This document shows, in pieces, positions 50,356 through 59,244 of a stretch of 64,000 nucleotides of DNA. The DNA is from Ruminococcus sp. GTDB lineage: Bacteria > Bacillota > Clostridia > Oscillospirales > Acutalibacteraceae. How positions within the stretch are numbered: position 1 is the first letter of the stretch; each line of letters starts with the position of its first letter. The notes under the pieces were generated by a model that worked only from the letters and a program-made list of their open reading frames with translations, ran no database searches and was not told the DNA's origin. The stretch spans positions 1 through 64,000 of the forward strand of contig JAFQQF010000023.1 in assembly GCA_017411385.1 (NCBI GenBank), in the 5' to 3' direction. The position numbers and the translations under genes are program-made.

Positions 50356-52182
50356 ATGTGCGGAATTGTTGGATATGTTGGAAACAAAGACTGCAGCGAG
50401 GTGCTTGTTGATGCACTGAGAAAGCTTGAATACCGCGGATATGACTCTGCAGGTATTGCGGTTTTTGAGAACGGCAAAATTAAAGTGGCAAAAGAAAAGG
50501 GCAGACTCGACGATTTGCAGGCAAAGATGAATGCAGAGGGTGTTCCCTTTGGCAACGTAGGCATCGGTCATACCCGTTGGGCGACTCACGGCATTCCTTC
50601 TGCGGTGAATTCTCATCCACACAGAGGTGGCGACAAGGTTACTCTGGTACATAACGGTATCATCGAAAACTACAAGGAGCTTAAGGAATACCTTATTTCT
50701 CAGGGCAGAGTTTTTGTGAGTGAAACCGACACAGAGGTTGTAGCTCAGCTTCTGGATTTTAACTACGAGGGCGACCCCTTGAAGGCTATTGCAAAGACAC
50801 TCTCTCAGGTTGAAGGCTCCTTTGCACTTGGTATTCTCTTTGCTGACCGCGACGGCGAGCTCTTTGCCGTAAGACGCGGAAGCCCTCTTATCGTAGGTGT
50901 TGCTGAGGGTGAAAGCTTCATCGCATCCGACGTTCCCGCTATTATCAAATATACAAATCAGTATTATCTTTTAGAGCACGACGAGATTGCACATCTGGAT
51001 TCAGAGGGTGTGTCTTTCTGTGACCTTGAAGGCAATGCAATAGACAAAGAGCTTAATGTGGCTGACTGGGATCAGGAGGCTGCAGAAAAGGGCGGATACG
51101 AGCACTTTATGCTCAAGGAAATCCATGAACAGCCCACAGCAGTCAAGACCACCATCACTCCCAGAATTTCTGACGGACTTCCTTGTCTTGAGGAATGCTC
51201 AATTACAGTAGACAGCCTAAAGGCTGTAAATCAGATTTATATTGTTGCTTGCGGTACTGCTATGCACGCAGGTATGGTAGGCAAGTATGTTATAGAAAAA
51301 TTGGCAAAGGTGCCTGTTATTGTTGATATCGCATCTGAGTTCCGTTACCGTGACCCCCTTATTAAAGAGGGTGATTTGGTAATTATCATTTCTCAGTCAG
51401 GCGAAACCGCCGACAGCTTAGAGGCTATGCGTCTTGCAAAGAAAATGGGCGCTAAGACTCTTGCTATTGTAAACGCAAAGGGAAGCTCCATCGCCCGCGA
51501 AGCTGATATGCTCATCTATACTCACGCAGGTCCCGAGATTGCCGTTGCATCCACAAAAGCTTATATGGTGCAGATTGCGGTTATGTATCTGCTTGGTTTC
51601 AAGATGGCACTTTCAAAGGAGCAGATTTCAGAGGATGAATGCCGCAGACTTACAGGGGTCCTCTCATCAATTCCCGAGTACCTTGATAAAACCATCACAG
51701 CAGTTGATGCTGTATGTGAGGAGATTGCAACCCATCTCCTTGAGGCTGAAAACCTTCTTTACATCGGTAGAGGTCTTGATTATGCTCTCTCTATGGAAGG
51801 CTCACTCAAGCTTAAGGAAATCTCCTATATTCACTCTGAGGCTTACGCCGCAGGTGAGCTCAAGCACGGTACAATCTCCCTCATTACAGACGGTATGCCT
51901 GTTATTGCTGTTGCAACTCAGAACACACTCTTTGACAAAACAGTAAGCAACATCAAAGAGGTTAAGGCAAGAGGTGCTATGGTTATCCTTGTTTGCGACG
52001 AAGAGGCTGTTGTGGGTGAGGATGTGGCAGATTACATCATCCGTGTGCCCAAAATTGAGGAAAGCCTTGCACCTATGTTGGCAGCAGTTCCTCTTCAGCT
52101 TGTGGCTTACTACACCTCTTACAAGCGTGGCAACGATGTTGATAAGCCAAGAAACCTTGCAAAATCCGTTACTGTTGAGTAA
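50356..52182 (+). CDS. glmS: Glutamine--fructose-6-phosphate aminotransferase (isomerizing)
   Basis: This 608-residue cytoplasmic enzyme makes glucosamine-6-phosphate, the entry to UDP-GlcNAc for peptidoglycan and the surface polymers encoded upstream. It has the N-terminal glutaminase MCGIVGYVG with nucleophile Cys2, HTRWATHG, and two SIS domains with VACGTAMHAG and SQSGETADS, ending PRNLAKSVTVE. AAGGAG lies upstream of the ATG. The gap to the CapD-like gene is only 79 bp, so no glmS ribozyme can fit in its normal form, and transcription may come from the upstream promoter. Confidence 0.97.
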   Translation: MCGIVGYVGNKDCSEVLVDALRKLEYRGYDSAGIAVFENGKIKVAKEKGRLDDLQAKMNAEGVPFGNVGIGHTRWATHGIPSAVNSHPHRGGDKVTLVHNGIIENYKELKEYLISQGRVFVSETDTEVVAQLLDFNYEGDPLKAIAKTLSQVEGSFALGILFADRDGELFAVRRGSPLIVGVAEGESFIASDVPAIIKYTNQYYLLEHDEIAHLDSEGVSFCDLEGNAIDKELNVADWDQEAAEKGGYEHFMLKEIHEQPTAVKTTITPRISDGLPCLEECSITVDSLKAVNQIYIVACGTAMHAGMVGKYVIEKLAKVPVIVDIASEFRYRDPLIKEGDLVIIISQSGETADSLEAMRLAKKMGAKTLAIVNAKGSSIAREADMLIYTHAGPEIAVASTKAYMVQIAVMYLLGFKMALSKEQISEDECRRLTGVLSSIPEYLDKTITAVDAVCEEIATHLLEAENLLYIGRGLDYALSMEGSLKLKEISYIHSEAYAAGELKHGTISLITDGMPVIAVATQNTLFDKTVSNIKEVKARGAMVILVCDEEAVVGEDVADYIIRVPKIEESLAPMLAAVPLQLVAYYTSYKRGNDVDKPRNLAKSVTVE

Positions 52183-52193
52183 TACCGATAATT

Positions 52194-52230
52194 CTCCGTC
52201 TGTGGTTACACAGGCGGAGTTTTGGTTTTT
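52194..52230 (+). terminator. glmS terminator
   Basis: CTCCGTCTGTG (52194-52204) pairs with 52209-52219 (one T-G pair) around GTTA, followed by TTTTGGTTTTTT. Confidence 0.88.
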
Positions 52231-52392
52231 TATAAGGAAGTTAACAATAAATACACAGGTCGTTTACAATGCGTAATTATATTACAATATTGTTTGTTGA
52301 CTTGTGGCTTTGCAGGTAATAATATATCAGTAGGGTGTGAGCTTGCTCTGACCCGATTTGAAAGAATAAAAAGAAAGGTGGTGTGTGTTCTG

Positions 52393-54072
52393 ATGCAGTT
52401 TTTTGCGGATGTGGCAGTAGTGGGACTTCGTATTTTGCTTGCTGTTTATGCTGTGTTTATAGTGTATCAGTGCTTTGGCTCGATGCGCCGTCAGAAGCGT
52501 CAGGAGGCACCCCTTGTGATGCTTTATAACAAGACAATAAGGGAGAAAATTCCCGTGCTTTGCTGGGAAAACTCCATAGGCAGAAGCAAAGGAAGCGACA
52601 TTGTGATTTCTGACCCGACTGTGTCCAGAAACCATTGCGTGCTTTTAAGGCGTAAGGACGGTTGGTTTGTTTCCGATTCGGACTCAAAGTCGGGCACAAA
52701 AGTAAACGGACGTCCTGTTGCATCACGCCACAGGCTTTCTCTTGACGATGAAATTCAGATAGGCTCTACAACGCTTTGTCTTCGAAGAGCAGATGAATTC
52801 CGCGGTGAAGTGCCACATCATTGGTTTTTTTCAAAAGGCTCATCAAAGCCCAGCGTTTCAGCTCCCTTGCTTCTGATACTTGTAAACCTTTTCCACCTGT
52901 TTATGGCGGTTGAGGTGTGCATTGCATATCATCAGTTCTGCTTGCAAGCATTTGAGGTATGGCTTGCAATGGTGCTGTTTTCTTGGTTGCTTTATACCTT
53001 TTCAAGAGGAGTTTTTCTAAGAAAAAACTTTGAGCTGGAAACCTTGGCGTTGTTTCTCACAGGCACAGGCGCTCTGCTTTTGGTTGAGCAGAACATTATG
53101 GACTCGTGGATTCAGATAATTGCCGCTATGGTGGGGGCTGTGGGCTATATGCTTATGCTTTTGTTCATTGCAAACCCCGACCGTATTGTTAAGTGGCGAA
53201 TGGCGGTAATGATAATTGCCTTGGGATTTCTGGCAATAAACCTTATTTTCGGTGTGGTGGAGTTTGGTGCCGCCAACAGAATTTACATCGGCGGTGTTTC
53301 TCTGCAGCCTTCGGAAATCGTAAAGATTGCATATATTTTCGTAGGAGCATCGGCACTTGACCATCTGCAGACAAAGCGTAATCTGTTGGAGTTTATCATT
53401 TTCTCTGCACTTTGTGTGGGTGCTTTGGCACTTATGGGTGACTTTGGTACAGCACTTATTTTCTTTGTCACCTTCCTTGTGATTTCTATAATCCGTTCAG
53501 GCGACTACAAAACAGTAATTCTGGCAGTAGCAGGAGCCGCCTTTGCGGTGATGCTTATATTGCAGTTCAAGCCCTACATTGCAGACCGTTTTGCAATTTG
53601 GGGACACGCTCTGGAGGACCCCTACGATGCAGGCTATCAGCAGTCGGGTGTGCTTACCTACATTTCTTCGGGCGGACTTTTCGGCACAGGCGTTGGCAAC
53701 GGAATTCTCCGTTACTACGGAGCATCGGAAACAGACCTTGTATTTGGTATTGTTTCAGAGGAAATGGGACTTATCATCGCTTTGGCTATAGCACTTGTAA
53801 TCTTTGGTCTTGTTATATATTCCCGTGCAATTTCTACCCGAAGCCGCAGTACCTTTTATTCAATTTCTGCCTGCTGTGCCGCAGCTATGATGCTCACGCA
53901 AACGGCACTTAATATCTTCGGAAGTACGGACATACTCCCGCTTACAGGTGTTACTTTGCCCTTTGTGAGCGCAGGCGGTTCCAGTATGATTTCCTGTTGG
54001 GGACTACTTGCCTTCATAAAGGCGGCGGATGAGCGCACCTATTCAAAGGCAATACTTAACGGAAAAGAGTAA
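52393..54072 (+). CDS. FHA-domain fusion to a RodA/FtsW/SpoVE peptidoglycan polymerase
   Basis: A 559-residue protein. After one membrane helix (about 8-27) comes a cytoplasmic FHA domain with SIGRS (61-65), the phosphothreonine-binding SRNH (78-81) and GTKVNG (101-106), then about ten membrane helices of SEDS type with DPYDAGYQQSGVLTYISSGG, GLFGTGVGNG and TDLVFGIVSEEMGL. SEDS proteins polymerise lipid II with a partner class B PBP, which is the next gene. An FHA reader implies control by a Ser/Thr kinase of the PASTA type. The start is my choice among ATG 52393 (AAAGG 14 nt upstream) and in-frame GTG codons at 52378 and 52381. Confidence 0.9.
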   Translation: MQFFADVAVVGLRILLAVYAVFIVYQCFGSMRRQKRQEAPLVMLYNKTIREKIPVLCWENSIGRSKGSDIVISDPTVSRNHCVLLRRKDGWFVSDSDSKSGTKVNGRPVASRHRLSLDDEIQIGSTTLCLRRADEFRGEVPHHWFFSKGSSKPSVSAPLLLILVNLFHLFMAVEVCIAYHQFCLQAFEVWLAMVLFSWLLYTFSRGVFLRKNFELETLALFLTGTGALLLVEQNIMDSWIQIIAAMVGAVGYMLMLLFIANPDRIVKWRMAVMIIALGFLAINLIFGVVEFGAANRIYIGGVSLQPSEIVKIAYIFVGASALDHLQTKRNLLEFIIFSALCVGALALMGDFGTALIFFVTFLVISIIRSGDYKTVILAVAGAAFAVMLILQFKPYIADRFAIWGHALEDPYDAGYQQSGVLTYISSGGLFGTGVGNGILRYYGASETDLVFGIVSEEMGLIIALAIALVIFGLVIYSRAISTRSRSTFYSISACCAAAMMLTQTALNIFGSTDILPLTGVTLPFVSAGGSSMISCWGLLAFIKAADERTYSKAILNGKE

Positions 54073-54089
54073 TTAAGAGAGGATTTAAT

Positions 54090-55430
54090 ATGAAAAGAAT
54101 TATGTCGCGAAGCATAATATCCCTCGTACTTGCTCTGAGCTTTTTAGCAGGACTGGGGCTCTTATGCTACCGCTATATTGTTGACCACGACCTTTGGGCA
54201 AGTCAGACCTACAATCAGTATCTTTCGTCAGGCAAGGGGCTTTCAGAGGCAGGCACAATATATGACCGCAACAAGACAGCTCTTGCGTATTCCGAGGGAG
54301 GACAGAGGCTTTACCACGATGACTACAATGTGCGTCTTGGTACCTTGCACGCAGTTGGTGACAGCTCCTACAACATAGCAACCGCCTTGCAGACGCGCTA
54401 CAGGGCTCAGCTTGTGGGGCACAGCTCAATTTTCGGCTACGGCTTGCCTGAAAGTTTACGCTCAAAGGGCAATATGAGATTGACTCTGGATGCTGATGTG
54501 TGCGGTAAGGTTTACGAGGCATTCGGCGGATACAAGGGTGCTTGCTTTGTGTATAATTACAAAACAGGTGATGTGCTTTGCATGGTGAGTGCTCCTTCTT
54601 ACGACCCTCAGAATGAGCCCGAAACCATTCCCGAGGGTGCCTACCTTAACAATGCAACCTCCAGCACCTACTCGCCGGGTTCAATCTATAAAATCGTGAC
54701 TGCCATTGCACTTTTGGAGAGCAATCCCGATGCAGAAAATCTCACATTTACCTGTGAGGGTAAAAAAGAATTTGACGGTGACGATGTAACCTGCCTTGAA
54801 GAGCACGGTACCTTGAGTTTAAGAGATGCTTTTTCTTATTCCTGCAACATTGCTTTTGCAGAGGGGGCAACCTTGGCAGGGGCGGATAAAATGCAGAAAA
54901 CATCAGAAAAACTGGGTGTTACAAAAAGCTTTAACATAAGCGGAATTAAAACTGCACAGGGACATTTTGATGTGAAAAACGCAAACGGCAACGAGCTTGC
55001 ATGGTCGGGTGTAGGACAGTACACAGATATGGTAAATCCTGCCCAGATGGCAATTCTCTGCGGTGCCATTGCAAACGGGGGAGAAGCAAAGCTCCCTACC
55101 TATATTGACAATGTATACTCAGGCTCCACAGGCAGACTGATGAGTGCCGACACCGCACAGCGTATGCAGGAGTTTATGCGGTACACAGTAAGCGACCATT
55201 ACGGCGACACAATGTTCGGCGGACTTACCGTCGGTGCCAAAACAGGTACCGCCGAGGTGGGCGAGGGCAAGGAGCCCAATGCTTGGATGGTAGGCTACAG
55301 CACAGACGAGGATTATCCTCTTGCCTTTGCGGTTGTGGTGGAGGAAGGCGGTTACGGCTTCTACAGTGCAGGTCCTATTGCAAGACTTGCCATGATAGAA
55401 AGTGCCCGTTCCTTAGGTTATGAGGGATAA
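54090..55430 (+). CDS. Class B penicillin-binding protein (PbpA/FtsI-like transpeptidase)
   Basis: This 446-residue protein is anchored by one N-terminal helix (about 9-28) and cross-links peptidoglycan outside the membrane. The active-site motifs are SIYK (Ser198, Lys201), SCN (251-253) and KTG (384-386). It is shorter than typical FtsI and resembles actinobacterial PbpA, which is encoded next to fhaB and rodA. Here it follows the FHA-RodA fusion by 17 bp, so the two probably work as one polymerase-transpeptidase pair. A terminator follows. Confidence 0.93.
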   Translation: MKRIMSRSIISLVLALSFLAGLGLLCYRYIVDHDLWASQTYNQYLSSGKGLSEAGTIYDRNKTALAYSEGGQRLYHDDYNVRLGTLHAVGDSSYNIATALQTRYRAQLVGHSSIFGYGLPESLRSKGNMRLTLDADVCGKVYEAFGGYKGACFVYNYKTGDVLCMVSAPSYDPQNEPETIPEGAYLNNATSSTYSPGSIYKIVTAIALLESNPDAENLTFTCEGKKEFDGDDVTCLEEHGTLSLRDAFSYSCNIAFAEGATLAGADKMQKTSEKLGVTKSFNISGIKTAQGHFDVKNANGNELAWSGVGQYTDMVNPAQMAILCGAIANGGEAKLPTYIDNVYSGSTGRLMSADTAQRMQEFMRYTVSDHYGDTMFGGLTVGAKTGTAEVGEGKEPNAWMVGYSTDEDYPLAFAVVVEEGGYGFYSAGPIARLAMIESARSLGYEG

Positions 55431-55450
55431 TTTTTTTGTTCTGTTTACTA

Positions 55451-55480
55451 AACGCACGGTTTGTTCCGTGCGTTTTTTGT
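55451..55480 (+). terminator. Terminator after the PBP gene
   Basis: AACGCACGG (55451-55459) pairs with 55466-55474, a 6-nt loop, followed by TTTTTG. Confidence 0.9.
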
Positions 55481-55629
55481 TTCGGGTTTGTAAATTTTGC
55501 GGTATATATCATTGCTTTTTCAAAATTCCCTTTCTTTTTTTCTGTTTGTGTGGTATGATAAGCTAAATAAATATGATTATAATGGGATAATCTGTAATAT
55601 ATTGTTCATTTTGAAAGGAAGATTACATA

Positions 55630-58500
55630 ATGGCAAATTTTCTGAAGGCTTTGTTTGGAAGCTACAGCAAAAGAGAGATTAAGAGAATTCAGCCCTTGTG
55701 CGATAAAACTCTCTTGCTGGAAGAAAAATACAGTGCAATGACAGACAAAGAGCTGAAGGCTCAGACTGCTGTTCTTAAAGAACGCCTTGCAAAGGGCGAA
55801 ACAACAGACGACATCCTCCCCGATGCATTCGCAGTGTGCCGAGAGGCTTCTTGGCGTGTGCTTGGTATGAAGCACTTCCCTGTGCAGATTTTGGGCGGTA
55901 TTGTGCTTCATCAGGGCAGAATTGCTGAAATGAAAACAGGTGAGGGTAAAACTCTGGTTGCAACCTTGCCTGCATACCTTAACGCTCTCACAGGCGAGGG
56001 TGTGCACATTGTAACAGTCAACGACTACCTTGCACGTCGTGACTCCGAGTGGATGGGCAAGCTCTATCGCTTCTTAGGTCTTACCGTTGGTCTGATTGTT
56101 CACGATATTACTCCCGATATGCGTCAAGCGGCTTATAATGCAGATATTACTTACGGTACAAATAACGAGTTCGGCTTTGACTATCTGCGTGATAATATGG
56201 CGGTTTATAAGGACGCAAGAGTTCAGCGCGGTCACGCCTTCGCTGTTGTAGACGAGGTTGACTCCATCCTAATTGACGAGGCAAGAACACCTCTGATTAT
56301 TTCAGGCAGGGGCGATAAATCCACAGATATGTATCAGCGTGCAGACACCTTTGCAAGACGCCTTAAAAAGCACGTGTTCACCGAGGTTGACACCAAGGAG
56401 AATATGGAGGATTTCTTTGAGGAAAACGGCATCGACTACATTGTTGACGAGAAGGCAAAATCGGCTACCCTGACACAGGTTGGTGTTAAGAAGGCAGAGG
56501 CTCACTTTGGGGTTGAAAACCTCACCGACCCCGACAACCTGACATTACAGCACCATATCAATCTGGCAATCAGAGCTTACGGTGTTATGCACCTTGATAT
56601 TGACTATGTAAACAAAGACGGCGAGATTATCATTGTTGATGAATTCACAGGCCGTCTGATGTACGGCAGACGCTTCAATGAAGGCTTGCATCAGGCTATT
56701 GAGGCAAAAGAGGGAGTAGAGATTCAGAACGAAAACAAAACCCTTGCTACAATCACATTCCAGAACTACTTCCGTCTTTACAAGAAGCTTTCGGGTATGA
56801 CAGGTACTGCCATGACCGAGGAGCAGGAATTCAGAGAGATTTACAAGCTTGACGTGGTGGAGGTGCCCACAAACCGTCCTCTTGCCCGTCAGGATATGAA
56901 CGACTGCTTCTATGCAACCATGAAGGCAAAGTACGAAGCAGTTATTGATAAAATCGTAAGCTGTCACGAAAAAGGCCAGCCTGTGCTGGTTGGTACTATC
57001 TCCATCGAAAGGTCAGAGCTTCTTTCAAAGATGCTTTCACGTCGCGGTGTACCTCACAATGTCCTCAATGCAAAACAGCACGAAAAGGAAGCTGAAATTG
57101 TAGCTCAGGCAGGTAAGCTTGGCGCTGTTACCATTGCTACCAATATGGCAGGCCGAGGCACCGATATTATCCTTGGCGGTAATGCTGAGTTTATGGCTAC
57201 CTCCAAGATGCGCAAGCAGGGCTTTACCGACGAGCTGATTGCGGAGGCAACAGGCTTTGCAGATACCGACAATGAAGAGATTATTGAAGCAAGACGAGTA
57301 TTCACAGAGCTTCACACACAGTTCAAGGAAGAGCTTAAAGAAGAAGCTGAGAAGGTAAGAGAGGTTGGCGGACTTTGCATTATCGGTACAGAGCGTCACG
57401 AATCCCGCCGAATTGACAACCAGCTTCGCGGTCGTGCAGGCCGTCAGGGCGACCCCGGTTGCAGCCAGTTCTTCCTTTCAGCAGAGGATGATTTGATGAG
57501 AATCTTTGGCGGTGAGCGAATGAAGATGCTTATGGAAAGATTCTCAGGTGACGAAACAGTTGCCATTGACATCAAACTTTTCTCAAACGTTATTGAGAAT
57601 GCTCAGCAGAAGGTTGAGCAGAATCACTTTGGTGCAAGAAAGAACGTGCTCCAGTTTGACGATGTTATGAACCGTCAGAGAGAGATTATTTATAAACAGC
57701 GTAATCAGGTGCTCGAGGGCGAGGATATCCACGATACAATTATGACTATGATTGAGCAGACCATAAATGCCAACGTGGAGCTTTACCTGAGCGGTACGCC
57801 CGATAACTGGAACCTTGTAAGCCTTAAGGAGTACTACAACGGTTGGCTTGCAGACGACAGATGTCCCCTTACATTCACTGAGGAAGCTTTAAGCGGGATG
57901 ACCGCCTCTGAGGTTGCAGATATGCTTTTGAGCCACGCAAAACAGCGTCATGCAGAGTATGAGGAGCTTATTACCGAAGAAACAATGCGTGAGGTTGAGC
58001 GTGCTTGTCTGCTTCGTGCAGTTGATACCCATTGGATGGAGCACATCGACGATATGGATGAGCTCAAGCAGGGTATCCGTATGCGTGCCTATGCACAGCA
58101 CGACCCTGTAGTTGAGTATACCCACGAAGGCTTTGATATGTTCGACCAGATGATTGACTCTATCCGTCAGGATACCGTCAAGCTGGTGTTCACAATGCCT
58201 ATGAACGTGTATGCCATAAAGCGCCGTCAGGAGGAAGAGTTAAGACTTCGCCGCGAGGCTGAAAAAGCCGCCGCCGCAAGACACGAGGTAATCCTCGGCG
58301 CAAACACGGAAGCTCCCAAGGTTGACCCTGTGAACTTTGCCGTAAAGCGTGAGCAGGTTGCTAAGCCCATTGAGTTTTCCGGTGACGGCACAATGTCTAC
58401 CAGCAAAACCGTCAAGAAAGGCAAAAAGGTAGGCAGAAACGACCCCTGTCCCTGCGGAAGCGGCAAAAAGTACAAAAAATGCTGCGGAATGAATGAGTAA
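55630..58500 (+). CDS. secA: Preprotein translocase ATPase SecA
   Basis: This 956-residue motor drives export through SecYEG. It has the Walker A motif within [10 protein letters not shown] (about 98-107), the DEAD-like [14 protein letters not shown], the second-helicase motif [10 protein letters not shown], the [11 protein letters not shown] arginine fingers and the C-terminal zinc-binding C-x-C-x8-C-C within [19 protein letters not shown]. The length is normal and slightly above B. subtilis SecA. AAAGGAAG lies 8 nt upstream of the ATG, and a TATAAT at 55578-55583 may be its -10. The mobile-like DUF559 unit begins 9 bp after its stop. Confidence 0.97.
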   Translation: MANFLKALFGSYSKREIKRIQPLCDKTLLLEEKYSAMTDKELKAQTAVLKERLAKGETTDDILPDAFAVCREASWRVLGMKHFPVQILGGIVLHQGRIAEMKTGEGKTLVATLPAYLNALTGEGVHIVTVNDYLARRDSEWMGKLYRFLGLTVGLIVHDITPDMRQAAYNADITYGTNNEFGFDYLRDNMAVYKDARVQRGHAFAVVDEVDSILIDEARTPLIISGRGDKSTDMYQRADTFARRLKKHVFTEVDTKENMEDFFEENGIDYIVDEKAKSATLTQVGVKKAEAHFGVENLTDPDNLTLQHHINLAIRAYGVMHLDIDYVNKDGEIIIVDEFTGRLMYGRRFNEGLHQAIEAKEGVEIQNENKTLATITFQNYFRLYKKLSGMTGTAMTEEQEFREIYKLDVVEVPTNRPLARQDMNDCFYATMKAKYEAVIDKIVSCHEKGQPVLVGTISIERSELLSKMLSRRGVPHNVLNAKQHEKEAEIVAQAGKLGAVTIATNMAGRGTDIILGGNAEFMATSKMRKQGFTDELIAEATGFADTDNEEIIEARRVFTELHTQFKEELKEEAEKVREVGGLCIIGTERHESRRIDNQLRGRAGRQGDPGCSQFFLSAEDDLMRIFGGERMKMLMERFSGDETVAIDIKLFSNVIENAQQKVEQNHFGARKNVLQFDDVMNRQREIIYKQRNQVLEGEDIHDTIMTMIEQTINANVELYLSGTPDNWNLVSLKEYYNGWLADDRCPLTFTEEALSGMTASEVADMLLSHAKQRHAEYEELITEETMREVERACLLRAVDTHWMEHIDDMDELKQGIRMRAYAQHDPVVEYTHEGFDMFDQMIDSIRQDTVKLVFTMPMNVYAIKRRQEEELRLRREAEKAAAARHEVILGANTEAPKVDPVNFAVKREQVAKPIEFSGDGTMSTSKTVKKGKKVGRNDPCPCGSGKKYKKCCGMNE

Positions 58501-58508
58501 AAGAAAAA

Positions 58509-58559
58509 GCCTCCCTTGTGTAAAGGGAGGTGCTGAGCGAATGCGAAGCGGAGGGATTG
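58509..58559. repeat. Left terminal inverted repeat of the DUF559 unit
   Basis: About 51 bases, mostly complementary to 58948-58999. It contains its own hairpin, CCTCCCTT/AAGGGAGG (58510-58530), and ends GGAGGGATTG, where GGAGGG also serves as ribosome site for the enclosed gene. Confidence 0.85.
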
Positions 58560-58561
58560 CA

Positions 58562-58930
58562 ATGCAAGGAAAGCACAATAAAAAGCTGGTTGTTGTTGCA
58601 AAAACGCTTCGCAAGAATATGACCAAAGAAGAACGTCACCTGTGGTATGATTTTCTCAGGACATATCCGATTAAGTTTCTCAGACAGAAACCTTTCGGGA
58701 ATTATGTTGTGGATTTTTACTGTGCAAAAGCAAATTTGGTTATTGAGCTTGACGGCTCTCAGCACTATGGCGAAGACGGACTCAAGAAAGATAAAGAGAG
58801 AACAGATTGTCTTGAGTCATACGGTGTAAAGGTTGTTAGAATAACAAACCTTGAAATTCATCGTAACTTCAAAGGTGTTTGTGAGTATATAGACTTTATT
58901 GTCCGTCAAAATCTGCCAAGTGACAACTGA
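58562..58930 (+). CDS. DUF559 (Vsr/restriction-like) endonuclease-domain protein
   Basis: This 122-residue single-domain protein is related to very-short-patch-repair and PD-(D/E)xK nucleases. The family pattern is clear: AKTLRKNMTKEERHLWYDFLR, KFLRQKPFGNYVVDFYC and LVIELDGSQH, with likely catalytic Asp51, Glu62 and Asp64, then KVVRITNLEI. I start at ATG 58562, with GGAGGG (inside the left inverted repeat) 6 nt upstream; a longer frame from 58493 would translate through the repeat and overlap secA. The gene ends 17 bp before the right inverted repeat. Cellular function is not known. Confidence 0.85.
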   Translation: MQGKHNKKLVVVAKTLRKNMTKEERHLWYDFLRTYPIKFLRQKPFGNYVVDFYCAKANLVIELDGSQHYGEDGLKKDKERTDCLESYGVKVVRITNLEIHRNFKGVCEYIDFIVRQNLPSDN

Positions 58931-58947
58931 ATCGTATTTTTAGTGGA

Positions 58948-58999
58948 CAATCCCTCAGTCAGCCTTCGGCTGACAGCTCCCTTTACACAAGGGAGCCTC
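58948..58999. repeat. Right terminal inverted repeat of the DUF559 unit
   Basis: It begins CAATCCCTC and ends GGGAGCCTC, complementary to 58509-58559. It contains two hairpins, GTCAGCC/GGCTGAC (58958-58974) and CTCCCTT/AAGGGAG (58977-58995). Confidence 0.85.
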
Positions 59000-59069
59000 A
59001 GTAAACCTTTCCTTGTGAAAGGCGGGACAATTTTAAACAAACAAAATCGGATATATTTAAAACAACAGA

Positions 59070-59101
59070 GGACTGAGTGTGTGAAAACACTCAGTCCTTT
59101 C
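59070..59101 (+). terminator. Terminator after the DUF559 unit
   Basis: GGACTGAGTGT (59070-59080) pairs with 59087-59097 and is followed by TTTCTTG. It lies outside the inverted repeats and may be the original secA terminator. Confidence 0.8.
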
Positions 59102-59152
59102 TTGTTGGTTGCAAACGCTGAGAATTTCTCTGAAAATATTTTTCTTAAATAA

Positions 59153-59181
59153 TTGTATTATTACTTTAATTGTGGTAAAAT
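59153..59181 (+). promoter_or_regulatory. gltX promoter
   Basis: TTGTAT (59153-59158), 17 bp, TAAAAT (59176-59181). Confidence 0.6.
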
Positions 59182-59244
59182 AAATTATTAAAATGTGTTA
59201 TTATGGGTAATTTCAAAATTTTCCCCGAAAGGACGGTTTTTTAT

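Larger units (their letters stand above)
58509..58999 (+). mobile_element. Small inverted-repeat unit carrying a DUF559 nuclease gene
   Basis: A 491-bp unit lies between secA and gltX. Its ends are inverted repeats of about 51 bp that are themselves palindromic, and the only gene is a DUF559-type nuclease. The layout is that of a REP/MITE-like element with a gene that could act on its ends. No clear target duplication is seen: AGTAAA occurs near both ends but is not adjacent on the left. Mobility is inferred. Confidence 0.6.

Noticed and set aside
58496..59005. AGTAAA as target-site duplication of the DUF559 unit
   Set aside because: The left copy is separated from the repeat by several bases, and a 6-bp match in AT-rich flanks is likely by chance.
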